Of a stretch of 64,000 nt of DNA, positions 37,111-46,029 are shown in pieces. Where the stretch lies: positions 1 through 64,000 of the forward strand of contig CAYLUE010000001.1 of NCBI GenBank assembly GCA_964386795.1. Reading direction: 5' to 3'. This DNA is from TMED108 sp964386795 (lineage in GTDB: Bacteria > Fidelibacterota > Marinisomatia > Marinisomatales > TCS55). A program made the translations under genes and the position numbers. Position 1 is the stretch's first letter; each line of letters starts with the position of its first letter. The notes beneath the pieces were generated by a model. It was given only the letters and a program-made list of their open reading frames with translations. It was not told the DNA's origin and did not search any database.

Positions 37111-37150
37111 TTAGTTCATTAACAAATAAATAATAATATATATTTACTAC

Positions 37151-38847
37151 ATGAATTCAATACGTAATAAGCTTACTTTAAAAACCGCTGCTATTTTACT
37201 ATTTGTATTAACAGGAACTCTCTATGGTGGTGATGGTGATGCAAATTCAATCTCATTCTTCTTGCTGGCAACTGGCCTTCTAGGTGGAATGGGTATGTTT
37301 TTGTATGGAATGGAAATGATGAGTGATGGAATGAAAGTGACGGCTGGAAATAGCATGAGAACTATCCTTGAAAAATTAACATCTAACAAATATCTCGCTT
37401 TGGTTGTTGGGGCATTTGTCACGATGGTAATTCAGAGTAGTAGCGCTACCACCGTAATGCTGGTAAGCTTTGTTAATTCTGGGCTTCTTGCTTTTTCACA
37501 AGCCCTTGGTGTAATACTTGGCTCCAATATTGGCAGTACGGTTACCGCGCAAATTGTTGCATTCAAAGTTACAGATTACGCATTACTTCTGATTGCAGTA
37601 GGATCATTAATGGCTCTTTTTTCAAAAAAAGATACCATAAAAAACTTAGGGTTTGTCGTTTTAGGATTTGGACTACTTTTTTATGGAATGAAAGTAATGT
37701 CTGATACCATGAAACCTTTACGTTCCGATCCTGGATTCAACAGCATCCTAACAAGTTTTGAAAATCCGTTTTTAGGGATTATGGCCGGAGCTATCTTCAC
37801 AGCTCTCGTTCAAAGTAGTAGCGCCACGACAGGAATTGTGATCACCCTTGCGAGCGGAGGGTCCATCACGCTCGAAGCAGGAATCCCCCTTATTTTTGGC
37901 GCAAACATTGGCACTTGCGTCACTGCGCTTCTAGCGGGTTTGAATGCATCACGGGATGCTAAACGAGTTGCTGTTGCCCACGTTACGTTTAATGTTATTG
38001 GAGTTTTGCTCTTCTGTTTTTGGATTCCAACATTTGCAGAATTTATTTCTCAAACCTCTCAAAATATTCCTAGACAAATTGCAAATGCACACACATTCTT
38101 CAATATAGTCGCTTCACTTGTTTTTATCCCATTTACTGGATTTATTGCAAAAACAATCATACACTATTTCCCCGATAAAGAATTGGATAGAAATATTGAA
38201 AAGCCAACAGTATTGCATCTAGATGAAAGCTTAGTCAATCAACCTGAAGCTGCTATTAATAGCGCCCAGGCTGAGATCAAAGGGGTGGTAGGGTTAACAG
38301 AGCGGGTTGTGGGAACTCTAGTGCGCCCATTTATTAAAGGACAAGAATTGGTTGATATTGAAAATGCAGAAATAGACTTGATGAGCGGAATGAACCAACG
38401 GGTCGAGAAAGTTTCTTTCTTAAACCAAAAAATTAGTGATTATTTAATAACAACTAGTAAATCTGACTTAAGTTCAAATCAATCGAAAGAATTATTCACG
38501 CTTGTGTCGATTGTTAATTATTTGAATTCTATGAATGATTTAATTCAATTGCGATTTACCTCGCTGGTTGCTAAAAAAGAAGGTATTAACGAAGAATTCT
38601 CAGATTTAGACCAAGAAGAAATCATTGATTATCATAAACGATTAATCAAGCAGGTTAAGCGTTTAGATAAATTTTTTGCCAAATTTGATAAATCAAAAGT
38701 GGAAAAAATTATCACAAAAGGTCAAGAGAATAAAGATTTTGAACAAAAATATAGATTGGACCGCTTAGAAAGAATAGGTAGTAATGATTCATCACAAAAA
38801 TCAGCTGAAATCAATCAACTTCATTCTCAATTAATGGATATGCTTAA
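37151..38847 (+). CDS. Na+/phosphate cotransporter family protein, 3' end lost in assembly gap
   Basis: This member of the NptA/PNaS family imports phosphate with sodium. About 565 codons are visible before the N run. The duplicated transport motif QSSSATT occurs near residues 95 and 221, each followed by a GSNIGST or GANIGTC segment, as in the family. About eight membrane spans are followed by a cytoplasmic PhoU-like helical region (from about residue 370). The reading frame into the Ns, and past them, is not real sequence. The missing part is probably short. Confidence 0.9.
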
Positions 38848-38947
38848 NNNNNNNNNNNNNNNNNNNNNNNNNNNNNNNNNNNNNNNNNNNNNNNNNNNNN
38901 NNNNNNNNNNNNNNNNNNNNNNNNNNNNNNNNNNNNNNNNNNNNNNN
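38848..38947. other. assembly gap of 100 Ns
   Basis: Exactly 100 undetermined bases. The two flanking genes face each other: the Na/Pi transporter enters from the left and nadK from the right, both without their stop codons. The real gap must hold both 3' ends. NAD kinases are usually near 290 residues and 210 are visible, so more than 100 bases are probably missing. Confidence 0.98.
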
Positions 38948-39578
38948 CAATTGCGCTTAGTTTTGGCATCATTATAGGACCTCCAGCTGATAATGAATAA
39001 GCGGTGGACCCAGTTGGAGTGGAAATAATTAATCCATCAGATTTATATGATGAAATAAAATTATCGCCAGCGTAAAGCTCTAAATTAATTATACGTTGTG
39101 ATTTTCCTCTGTCAATAACAAAATCATTTAAGGCATAAAAAGTCTTTGCTGAGCCATTCTTAGAAAGGGTTGCTTTGAGTACCATTCTGGGTTGAGTAGA
39201 ATAATTGCCATTAATAATTTGATCCAGTCTATTAAACATTTCATCAATTGTAACCTCAGCTAAGAAACCTAACTCACCTAAATGAATCCCTATGATTGGA
39301 GTCTCTCTTGAACCTACTGCGCGCGCCGCTGAAAGAATAGTGCCATCGCCCCCTAATGCGATTAAAATATCTAATTTATGAAAATCGTTAGCTGATTTAA
39401 TAATTTTTGGTGAATAAGAGAAATTATTGGGAAGATTATCCTCAATCCTTGTTGTAATATATGCTTCAATAGATTTTTGCTTGCTCCATTTTAGCATTGG
39501 CCCTAGAAGATCCCAAAAAACTTCTTTATCGGTATTACCCCAAATACCAAATCGTTTTATTTCTGAACTAGCGCTCAT
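38948..39578 (-). CDS. nadK: NAD kinase, 3' end lost in assembly gap
   Basis: NadK phosphorylates NAD to NADP. About 210 N-terminal residues are visible. The GGDGT motif is at residues 76-80 and LNDFVIDRG and SDGLIISTPTGSTAYSLSAGG follow near 155-200, the core active-site segments. The remaining C-terminal beta-rich part lies in the gap. It begins at an ATG that overlaps the xseB stop by four bases. Confidence 0.95.
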
Positions 39579-39808
39579 TCTTCCTTGAATTCATCCAAGG
39601 ATAAATTGCCATCGATATCTTTTGATAGAATTTCAATTTTTTTCTCAGCGCTATCTAGATGCGTCTTTAGCTCTTTTGAAATAGTTAATCCTTCTTCAAA
39701 AAGTTGAATGTTTTTTTCTAGTGATTGATTCTCAGACTCCAAAGATTTTACAATCTCTTCGAGTTTTTCCATGGATTCTTCAAAATTAAATAGGTTTTCT
39801 TTAGTCAT
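39575..39808 (-). CDS. xseB: exodeoxyribonuclease VII small subunit
   Basis: This 77-residue helical protein has FEESMEKLEEIVKSLES and a second long helix, the XseB pattern. XseB binds XseA to form the single-strand-specific exonuclease VII. It lies eight bases after xseA and overlaps nadK by four bases. Confidence 0.94.
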   Translation of the reverse strand: MTKENLFNFEESMEKLEEIVKSLESENQSLEKNIQLFEEGLTISKELKTHLDSAEKKIEILSKDIDGNLSLDEFKEE

Positions 39809-39815
39809 ATGCTTT

Positions 39816-41027
39816 TTAACTCGCAGTTTGTTGTGTACTAGATTTTTTTATCGCAGCCATCTCCCCTTTGGCTGTTTTTAGGGTAAAAGGTTCATTATTA
39901 TCAACATCATCAGGTTTTCTAATGATTGATCGATTTTTATCATACGCAATGCTATAGCCTCTATTTAAGGTATTGTTAGGACTTAAGGTGTCTAAATTGG
40001 TTCTTAAATTAACAATGGAAGTACGTTTTAAGGAAATAATCCTCCGCATTGATATGCTTAAACTATGGCAAGATTGATTGATTATTTCTCTTTGGCGTTT
40101 AAAAACAGTTTTTGGTTTTTGCAAGATATGCCTCTCAGATAGATTATCAAAAGTTTGCCAAATTGATGAGATTTTTGATTCAATCAAATTTATTAATCGT
40201 GATATTTTATTATTAATTGATTGCGATATTTCAAAAATATTATTTATTGCTACCTCTGCTGCTGCAGATGGAGTTGGCGCCCTCAAGTCTGCGACCATAT
40301 CGCTAATAGTAATATCAGTCTCATGTCCAACTGCAGAAATAATAGGTTTTTCACATTGCGATATTTGTCGAACCAATACCTCTTCATTAAATGGCCATAA
40401 GTCTTCAAAGGAACCTCCTCCTCTTCCAATAATAATAAGATCAATATTATCAAGGGATGATAATTCTTTTATTCCTTTAACAATATCTTGAGCCGCATCT
40501 GGTCCTTGCACAAGCGCTGATCTAATTATTATTTTTACTTGTGGGGCCCTTCTTTTAAAAATAGTTAACATATCTCTAAGTGCGGCACCTGTTTTTGATG
40601 TAACTATTCCAACAGTTGAAGGGAATTTAGGTAGCGGTTTCTTTTTTGATTTATCAAACAGACCTTCAGCTAATAAATGCTTCTTTAATTCTTCAAATGC
40701 TAAAAATAATGCGCCAATCCCAGCAGGTTCCATATGTTGAGCAATAATCTGATATTGACCTCGCGCTTCATAGACAGATAGTTTTCCTTGAACTATGACG
40801 TCAGTTCCATTTTTTGGGGTAAAGCCAAGAGAATTATTGTTTCCTTTAAACATTACTGCGCGAAGCTCGGAATGTTTATCCTTCATTGTAAAATACATGT
40901 GGCCCGATGAGTGATGGGTAAAATTTGAAATCTCACCTCTAACAATCACTGATGAATAGCTTGACTCTACTAATGTTTTTATTTGGACTGTAAGCTCGCT
41001 TACAGTAAGAGCATTCTCATATTGCAT
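39816..41027 (-). CDS. xseA: exodeoxyribonuclease VII large subunit
   Basis: This catalytic subunit has an N-terminal OB-fold (NALTVSELTVQIKTLVESSYSSV onward, with VRGEISNFTHHSSGHMYFTMKD), and then the nuclease domain. There GIVTSKTGAALRDML, IIIGRGGGSFEDLWPFNEE and SAVGHETDITISDMVADLRAPTPSAAAE are typical. The start is the ATG that overlaps the S1/P1 nuclease stop by one base (TAATG), giving 403 residues. Confidence 0.96.
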   Translation of the reverse strand: MQYENALTVSELTVQIKTLVESSYSSVIVRGEISNFTHHSSGHMYFTMKDKHSELRAVMFKGNNNSLGFTPKNGTDVIVQGKLSVYEARGQYQIIAQHMEPAGIGALFLAFEELKKHLLAEGLFDKSKKKPLPKFPSTVGIVTSKTGAALRDMLTIFKRRAPQVKIIIRSALVQGPDAAQDIVKGIKELSSLDNIDLIIIGRGGGSFEDLWPFNEEVLVRQISQCEKPIISAVGHETDITISDMVADLRAPTPSAAAEVAINNIFEISQSINNKISRLINLIESKISSIWQTFDNLSERHILQKPKTVFKRQREIINQSCHSLSISMRRIISLKRTSIVNLRTNLDTLSPNNTLNRGYSIAYDKNRSIIRKPDDVDNNEPFTLKTAKGEMAAIKKSSTQQTAS

Positions 41028-41887
41028 TATGGAAGATTCGGCTTGCCGGCCTGCTCCCAGCAATATTGCCAGATTGAGGCTAATCTGATTGCCGCTCTAC
41101 CTAGCCTGTCATGCATTAAGTCCTTGGTTTCTGAATATAAAATATCAAGATAAGGTTTTTCAAATTCTAATATATCATAAGAGCGTAACTGCTTAGCCTC
41201 TTCTTCGCTGAGTATTTTTCTAGCCTTGCTGTCTGCTAAAAGAATTTGCTCATGAAGCTGAAAAGATTCTTTTACAATCTTAAAGGCGAACGAAATTGGA
41301 TCAGTAATCTTTTCAATTTCACCAACAGGTTGTATGCGTCTAATATATTCATCAATTAAACGTACTTCCCATCTAAAATGAACACCATAATTTCCAGTTT
41401 CTTTACCATTATAGTTTTGGATAACATGAAGAGGTTGATGGAGATCGCCAATATAATGTCCTAATTCACCCATATTGAATAAGGCCTCTTCAAACCTATT
41501 ATTTTTCATCAAATAAATTATGCGATTACAAAGCTTATCAATATACCAAGGAGCATCTCCCATTTTTTTGATGATATCTTCACCATATTTATCATAAAAC
41601 TGCTTACGATCTCTTGGGATTTCATCAAATGGAAAAACATCGTAATAATCTGCATCTATAAAATGATGGTGATATCTGGATCTATCCATATATTTATCAT
41701 AATCAGGCACAGGTCCATACAATTTTAATTCATCAGAGTGCTTCATCAAAAAACGACCAAAGGGTCCCTTCAGCTGATGAGATGCTAAATAATTAATTCG
41801 ACGATGTCCTTCGTAGCCCCATCCTGATAAAATAGGTGATAAGATAAGGACTAGAATGACAAGCCATATATTACGGGCTCGCTTCAT
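41027..41887 (-). CDS. S1/P1-type zinc nuclease, exported
   Basis: S1/P1 nucleases are secreted trinuclear-zinc phosphodiesterases acting on single-stranded nucleic acids or nucleotides. The 286-residue protein has a signal peptide followed by GWGYEGHR near residues 22-29, whose Trp N-terminus and His are zinc ligands in the family. The later HHHFID and LGHYIGDLHQPLHV motifs provide more ligands. It is probably periplasmic and used for phosphate or nucleoside recovery. It lies between the mS38-like gene and xseA. Confidence 0.87.
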   Translation of the reverse strand: MKRARNIWLVILVLILSPILSGWGYEGHRRINYLASHQLKGPFGRFLMKHSDELKLYGPVPDYDKYMDRSRYHHHFIDADYYDVFPFDEIPRDRKQFYDKYGEDIIKKMGDAPWYIDKLCNRIIYLMKNNRFEEALFNMGELGHYIGDLHQPLHVIQNYNGKETGNYGVHFRWEVRLIDEYIRRIQPVGEIEKITDPISFAFKIVKESFQLHEQILLADSKARKILSEEEAKQLRSYDILEFEKPYLDILYSETKDLMHDRLGRAAIRLASIWQYCWEQAGKPNLP

Positions 41888-41898
41888 TTCAATTAAAT

Positions 41899-41994
41899 CT
41901 ATACTTTTTTCTTTTTGTGACGATTGGCGCGTAAGCGTTTTTTACGCTTATGAGTATTCATTTTACGCCTTTTACGTTTTTTACCGCAGGGCAT
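41899..41994 (-). CDS. 31-residue mS38/COX24-like small ribosomal protein
   Basis: A tiny reading frame, missed by size cut-offs, starts with MPCGKKRKRRKMNTHKRKKR and is composed almost only of Lys, Arg and His. The pattern KK-K-KM--HK-RKR---R matches the AURKAIP1/COX24 domain of mitochondrial mS38. It also matches the short basic proteins common in Bacteroidetes and relatives and the mycobacterial bS22. In those cases it binds the small ribosomal subunit near the decoding center. It sits just upstream of the S1/P1 nuclease gene and downstream of the HU gene. Assignment is by motif and composition. Confidence 0.78.
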   Translation of the reverse strand: MPCGKKRKRRKMNTHKRKKRLRANRHKKKKV

Positions 41995-42003
41995 TCAACC
42001 TCT

Positions 42004-42291
42004 TTATTTTTTTAAACTTTCATTTACATGGGAACGCATATTTTTTGCCGGCTTAAAAGTAGGCACATGCCGCTCAGGAAGAAAAATAGCTTCTCCAGTT
42101 CCAGGGTTTCGAGCTTTTTTTGGTTTTCTATGTTTAACGCCAAAAGTACCAAATCCACGTAGCTCAACACGTTCATTGCGACCAAGGGACTCGATAATTG
42201 TTGACATAACACCATTCATTACGGCTTCAGTCTCAACTTTTGTTAAGCCTGTTGCTTCAGAAACGGCATTCACTATGTTTTGTTTTGTCAT
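42004..42291 (-). CDS. HU/IHF-family DNA-binding protein
   Basis: This 95-residue nucleoid protein begins TKQNIVNAVSEATGL and carries VELRGFGTFGVKHRKPKKARNPGTG, the family beta-arm region near residues 43-67. It bends DNA as a dimer. HU and IHF cannot be separated here. It precedes the mS38-like gene by nine bases. Confidence 0.95.
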   Translation of the reverse strand: MTKQNIVNAVSEATGLTKVETEAVMNGVMSTIIESLGRNERVELRGFGTFGVKHRKPKKARNPGTGEAIFLPERHVPTFKPAKNMRSHVNESLKK

Positions 42292-42296
42292 GGTAT

Positions 42297-43172
42297 CTAC
42301 TCCATTCGCCAGCGATAGGCTGGCAGTTCATCAAACCAACTACTAGTGGCTTGCTCTAGATTTGATGTAAACAAATCTAAAAATGAATTATTTTTTTTAT
42401 TAATCTGAATTGTCCTAGGTTTTCCTTTTATTTTACTCATTGACCCGGCCAATGCAATGGCATCTTCATACGTACCTAATAGGTCAATGAGGCCTAATTC
42501 TTTTGACTGAAGCCCTGTAAACACGCGACCATCCGCAAGCTTGATTAATTCCGATCTTTTAATTGATCGATTTTCTCCAACCGCCAAAACAAACTGACTA
42601 TGAATATTTGTTACCATGTCATTTAAATGTTTCCTATCAGCATCGGTCACCTCTCTTGAATAAGAACCTACATCTTTCAAACCGCCACTTTTTACCGTTT
42701 CAAATTTTATCCCAACCTTGCCTAATAATTCAGTAGCAATAGGATAGTTCATGATTACACCGATACTGCCAACAATCGTTCCAGGATTTGCAATTAGCGT
42801 ATCACTTCCAAGCGCAATATAATAACCACCAGATGCTGCAACAGATCCCATACTCGCAACTACTGGTTTAATCCCGCGTAATGACTTTACTTTTTCATAA
42901 ATTTCTTGAGTTGGCGCAACAAGACCGCCAGGGGAATCGATTCGCAAAACAATCGCTGAAATGTCTTTGCGATTTTTAAATTTCTCCAATTGTGATACAG
43001 TTGATTCTGAGGAAATTATTGGTCCATTGATTTTAATAATACCAACCTTTTTACCAGTACCTTCTAATGAAGAATTAACTGATAACGCTCCTAATCTAAA
43101 AATAATTATTGAAACAATAAAAGCACCCAACCCCCACCAGAGCCAATTTAAATTTGTCTTTGGTCTATTCAC
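42297..43172 (-). CDS. sppA: signal peptide peptidase SppA, single-domain type
   Basis: SppA is a membrane-anchored serine/lysine protease that removes cleaved signal peptides. I prefer the GTG start that overlaps the upstream lytic transglycosylase stop (TAGTG), giving 291 residues. An ATG 69 bases earlier would lie inside that gene. The N-terminal anchor is WLWWGLGAFIVSIIIF. The catalytic Ser lies in SVAASGGYYIA and the Lys in SGGLKDVGSYSR, as in the short archaeal and Bacillus-type SppA. It is the single-domain form, half the size of E. coli SppA. Confidence 0.9.
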   Translation of the reverse strand: MNRPKTNLNWLWWGLGAFIVSIIIFRLGALSVNSSLEGTGKKVGIIKINGPIISSESTVSQLEKFKNRKDISAIVLRIDSPGGLVAPTQEIYEKVKSLRGIKPVVASMGSVAASGGYYIALGSDTLIANPGTIVGSIGVIMNYPIATELLGKVGIKFETVKSGGLKDVGSYSREVTDADRKHLNDMVTNIHSQFVLAVGENRSIKRSELIKLADGRVFTGLQSKELGLIDLLGTYEDAIALAGSMSKIKGKPRTIQINKKNNSFLDLFTSNLEQATSSWFDELPAYRWRME

Positions 43173-44794
43173 TATTTTTTTACCCAAAGCGTGAGTTTTT
43201 GACCAGGAAATATATGTTGACCATATTTCATTCCATTCCACTGGCGAATTTTTGCAGCACGTGTGCTATAATCCTCAGCAATATGACCCAATGTATCTCC
43301 TCTGCGTACTTTATAAATTACTTTATTATGACTATTTGAAGACATTTGACCTCTTGAAGACCTAGGAATATTCATACCCGGAACAGGAATTGTTAATTTT
43401 TGGCCAATACGTAAATTGTTTCTGTTTCTTATTTTATTTACAGAAGCTAAACTGGATTGAGAAACTCTATATTTTCTTGCTATATACCATAAGCTCTCAC
43501 CGTTTCTTACTTTGTGAGTAATAAATTGAGGAGCAAATCTTTCATTCTCAGGAAGCGCATTATAATTTCTAATAAATTTTTTCTTTGCTCCCTGAGGAAT
43601 CTTTAATTGGTAAGCTTCGGCCGGAGTAGCAGATTGACGCAATTCAGGGTTAAGGCCTTGTAATGTTTTAAAAGATATTCCTGCGGCTTTTGCAAGTACG
43701 GTGAGGTCTGCGCTTTTCTCTATTGATACTGTATCGTATCTGTATGCTTTATCGCTATTCATTTTTTTAATAAAACCAAAATCTTTTGGATTTTTTGCCA
43801 TAATTGTAGCTGCTAGAAAATAAGGCATATAATTTCGCGTTTCACGAGGAAGTGAATGTAATTGCCAAAAATCAGATGTTTGATGCAATTTAGTTGCGCG
43901 TCTAATGCGACCCTCTCCAGAATTATAAGCCGCTAAGGCCAAATACCAATTATCAAACTCTTCATACAAATTACTTAAATATGCGCACGCAGCTCTGGTC
44001 GCTTTTTCAGGATCACGTCTTTCATCGATATACCAATTTCTCTCTAAACCAAAAATCTTTCCTGTTGAATAAATAAATTGCCACATTCCAGTTGCCGCTG
44101 CTTTTGAATGGGCTTTTGGGTTGAGACCTGATTCTATCATTGCTAAATATAATAGCTCTGGAGGTAAATTATTCTCATCTAATATTTTTGAAAGCACAGG
44201 ACCATATACCTCGAGCCTATCTAACCATATTTCAAACTGAGGACGGCCTTTGGTTTTAAAATATTCAATGAACTGGTCAACTTTTTTATTGCGAACCAAA
44301 GGAATATGTCCATCTCTATCTTCGACAACAATAAATTGAGTTGCACCCATTTCTACCTCTAGCGGCTCAGAACGAGAAGTAACATCCATGCGCATGCTCT
44401 CAGCCGTTAATAATGCATCAACTTTATCTAGCGTGTCGAATCTTTTAGTATATAATGAAACAAGGGACTCTTCAAATCGATCAAATTCATCCCTATCCTC
44501 ATCATCCATTTCTCCGTACTGATCAGCTTCAGAGAGTAAGTCAAAAATTCTATTCAAATTATAAACCACCTCTAAAGTATCATTCATCACATCAGAAATA
44601 AATGCATCAGATAATAAAATTTTGGCTTCTTTCAATAGATCAGGTAATCTATTCTCATTTGAAATAGCCCTATTTTCAGTCACTGAAGTAGCTTCAGAGT
44701 TATAAATTGACCCTCTACCATTAGATTGCTGTGCAAAAGCAATAGTAAAGCACATAAGCAATAAAATCTTAATCGGTGTAAATCCTTTGTTCAT
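43172..44794 (-). CDS. LysM-domain lytic transglycosylase (MltD-like)
   Basis: This exported 540-residue enzyme cleaves peptidoglycan glycan strands. A signal peptide (residues 1-21) is followed by a spacer and the SLT domain. There IESGLNPKAHSKAAATGMWQF holds the catalytic Glu, and ALAAYNSGEGRI follows. The C-terminal part has two clear LysM repeats (HKVRNGESLWYIARKY near 435 and YKVRRGDTLGHIAEDY near 495) and a weaker one before them. It binds cell wall and probably acts in wall turnover. Confidence 0.92.
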   Translation of the reverse strand: MNKGFTPIKILLLMCFTIAFAQQSNGRGSIYNSEATSVTENRAISNENRLPDLLKEAKILLSDAFISDVMNDTLEVVYNLNRIFDLLSEADQYGEMDDEDRDEFDRFEESLVSLYTKRFDTLDKVDALLTAESMRMDVTSRSEPLEVEMGATQFIVVEDRDGHIPLVRNKKVDQFIEYFKTKGRPQFEIWLDRLEVYGPVLSKILDENNLPPELLYLAMIESGLNPKAHSKAAATGMWQFIYSTGKIFGLERNWYIDERRDPEKATRAACAYLSNLYEEFDNWYLALAAYNSGEGRIRRATKLHQTSDFWQLHSLPRETRNYMPYFLAATIMAKNPKDFGFIKKMNSDKAYRYDTVSIEKSADLTVLAKAAGISFKTLQGLNPELRQSATPAEAYQLKIPQGAKKKFIRNYNALPENERFAPQFITHKVRNGESLWYIARKYRVSQSSLASVNKIRNRNNLRIGQKLTIPVPGMNIPRSSRGQMSSNSHNKVIYKVRRGDTLGHIAEDYSTRAAKIRQWNGMKYGQHIFPGQKLTLWVKK

Positions 44795-44834
44795 ATATAT
44801 TTAGGGTGATTCAAGTGGCGAAATTAATTGTAGC

Positions 44835-45311
44835 TCACTCCTCAGTCAAGCCTTTTCCTTGATTATTAATTATTGCCGTAGTGCTATATCCTTTAAGATG
44901 CGGTAATATTATAACCTTTCCACCGTTCTTTATAACGCTGTTTGATCCAGCTATTTGATTTTTTTGATAATCACCACCTTTAGTTAGTATATCTGGGAGT
45001 AATAATTTTATTAACTCCCCTGGTGTTTCTTCACTGAATATAATTACAGCATCTACATAATCTAATCTTAAAAGGTTCTTGGCGCGGACATTTTGATTAT
45101 TGATAGGGCGATCACTTCCTTTTAATAATGTTACCGAATCATCTGAGTTGAGACCTACAATTAGATAATCACCAAGATCTTTGGATTGATGCAAATAACT
45201 TAGATGACCTTTATGGAGGATATCAAAACAGCCATTTGTAAAAACTATTTTATTGTTAGCTGATTTTAGCTTTCTAACCTTCTCAATTAAAGTTTTTCTT
45301 TCAAATAACAT
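44835..45311 (-). CDS. RfaE2/HldE-type nucleotidyltransferase
   Basis: This 158-residue protein matches the C-terminal domain of HldE, which makes ADP-D-glycero-beta-D-manno-heptose from heptose 1-phosphate in lipopolysaccharide synthesis. GCFDILHKGHLSYL near residue 27 holds the HxGH motif and SDDSVTLLKGSDRPIN follows. KGGDYQ and LKGYSTT appear near the end. The ATG two bases after plsC is the start; a TTG further up would overlap plsC. The kinase half is not in the window, so the heptose pathway may be split across the genome. Confidence 0.87.
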   Translation of the reverse strand: MLFERKTLIEKVRKLKSANNKIVFTNGCFDILHKGHLSYLHQSKDLGDYLIVGLNSDDSVTLLKGSDRPINNQNVRAKNLLRLDYVDAVIIFSEETPGELIKLLLPDILTKGGDYQKNQIAGSNSVIKNGGKVIILPHLKGYSTTAIINNQGKGLTEE

Positions 45312-45312
45312 C

Positions 45313-46029
45313 TTAACTTTCAACCAGCCTTACTACTTCTTGCCTCAGATTGATTGCAAAGTCATTTCTATCATCATAAGTAAGGTTTTTTGTTTCAATA
45401 GGTTCTCCAAACACTAGTTTTACTGTATTTTTTGATACTGAAGAAAATTTATCTTTCAATAAAGCTCTAGTACCAATAATACCAATAGGAACAATAGGCA
45501 TGTCTAGACTGATAGCCAAGACTAGGCCACCTTTTTTAAAAGGGAGTACCTTACCATCTTTTGATCTTGTTCCTTCGGGGAAAATAATTACAGAGCGCGG
45601 ATTTTTTGACATAGATTTTTTTGCTTTATCCATAGAACCCATCGCTCTATAGTGATTTCTTCTATCAACAAAGATATGACCACCAGCTTGCATTGCCCAA
45701 CCGAAAATTGGAATATGTTTAAGTTCAATTTTTGCAATAGCTACCATCTGAAATGGTACAGCAGCAAAAACTATGGGTATATCAAAAGCAGACGTGTGAT
45801 TTGCTGCAAAAAAATAATGTGATTTTGGGTTTAGTTTTTCATAGCCTTCAGTTTCAAATTTGATACGTGAAAACAATAAAATACTTTTGGACCAGGTTCG
45901 AACAATCCATCCCATAAACCTCCCCCTCCATTCAAAAATGGATACAATTACACCCATACTACCAAAAACCAGAGTCCAAAGGATTACATTAAATGCAATC
46001 CATGTGTAGTACAATTTTATTTTAATCAA
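45313..46029 (-). CDS. plsC: 1-acyl-sn-glycerol-3-phosphate acyltransferase
   Basis: PlsC acylates lysophosphatidic acid in phospholipid synthesis. The 238-residue protein has an N-terminal membrane helix, the catalytic HxxxxD motif in NHTSAFD near residue 77, and FPEGTRSKDG near 150-159. The start is TTG overlapping the serS stop by eight bases; no ATG appears until well into the first helix. An operon with serS and the adenylyltransferase is likely. Confidence 0.92.
   Translation of the reverse strand: MIKIKLYYTWIAFNVILWTLVFGSMGVIVSIFEWRGRFMGWIVRTWSKSILLFSRIKFETEGYEKLNPKSHYFFAANHTSAFDIPIVFAAVPFQMVAIAKIELKHIPIFGWAMQAGGHIFVDRRNHYRAMGSMDKAKKSMSKNPRSVIIFPEGTRSKDGKVLPFKKGGLVLAISLDMPIVPIGIIGTRALLKDKFSSVSKNTVKLVFGEPIETKNLTYDDRNDFAINLRQEVVRLVES

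Noticed and set aside
37151..38977. One open frame running from the Na/Pi transporter through the N run to beyond it
   Set aside because: The Ns translate to unknown residues and the right end falls in the antisense of nadK. The gene ends as known at the gap.
43173..43241. Longer SppA start at an upstream ATG
   Set aside because: It would lie inside the lytic transglycosylase gene. A GTG with a TAGTG overlap matches the pattern of the neighbours, although the ATG cannot be wholly excluded.
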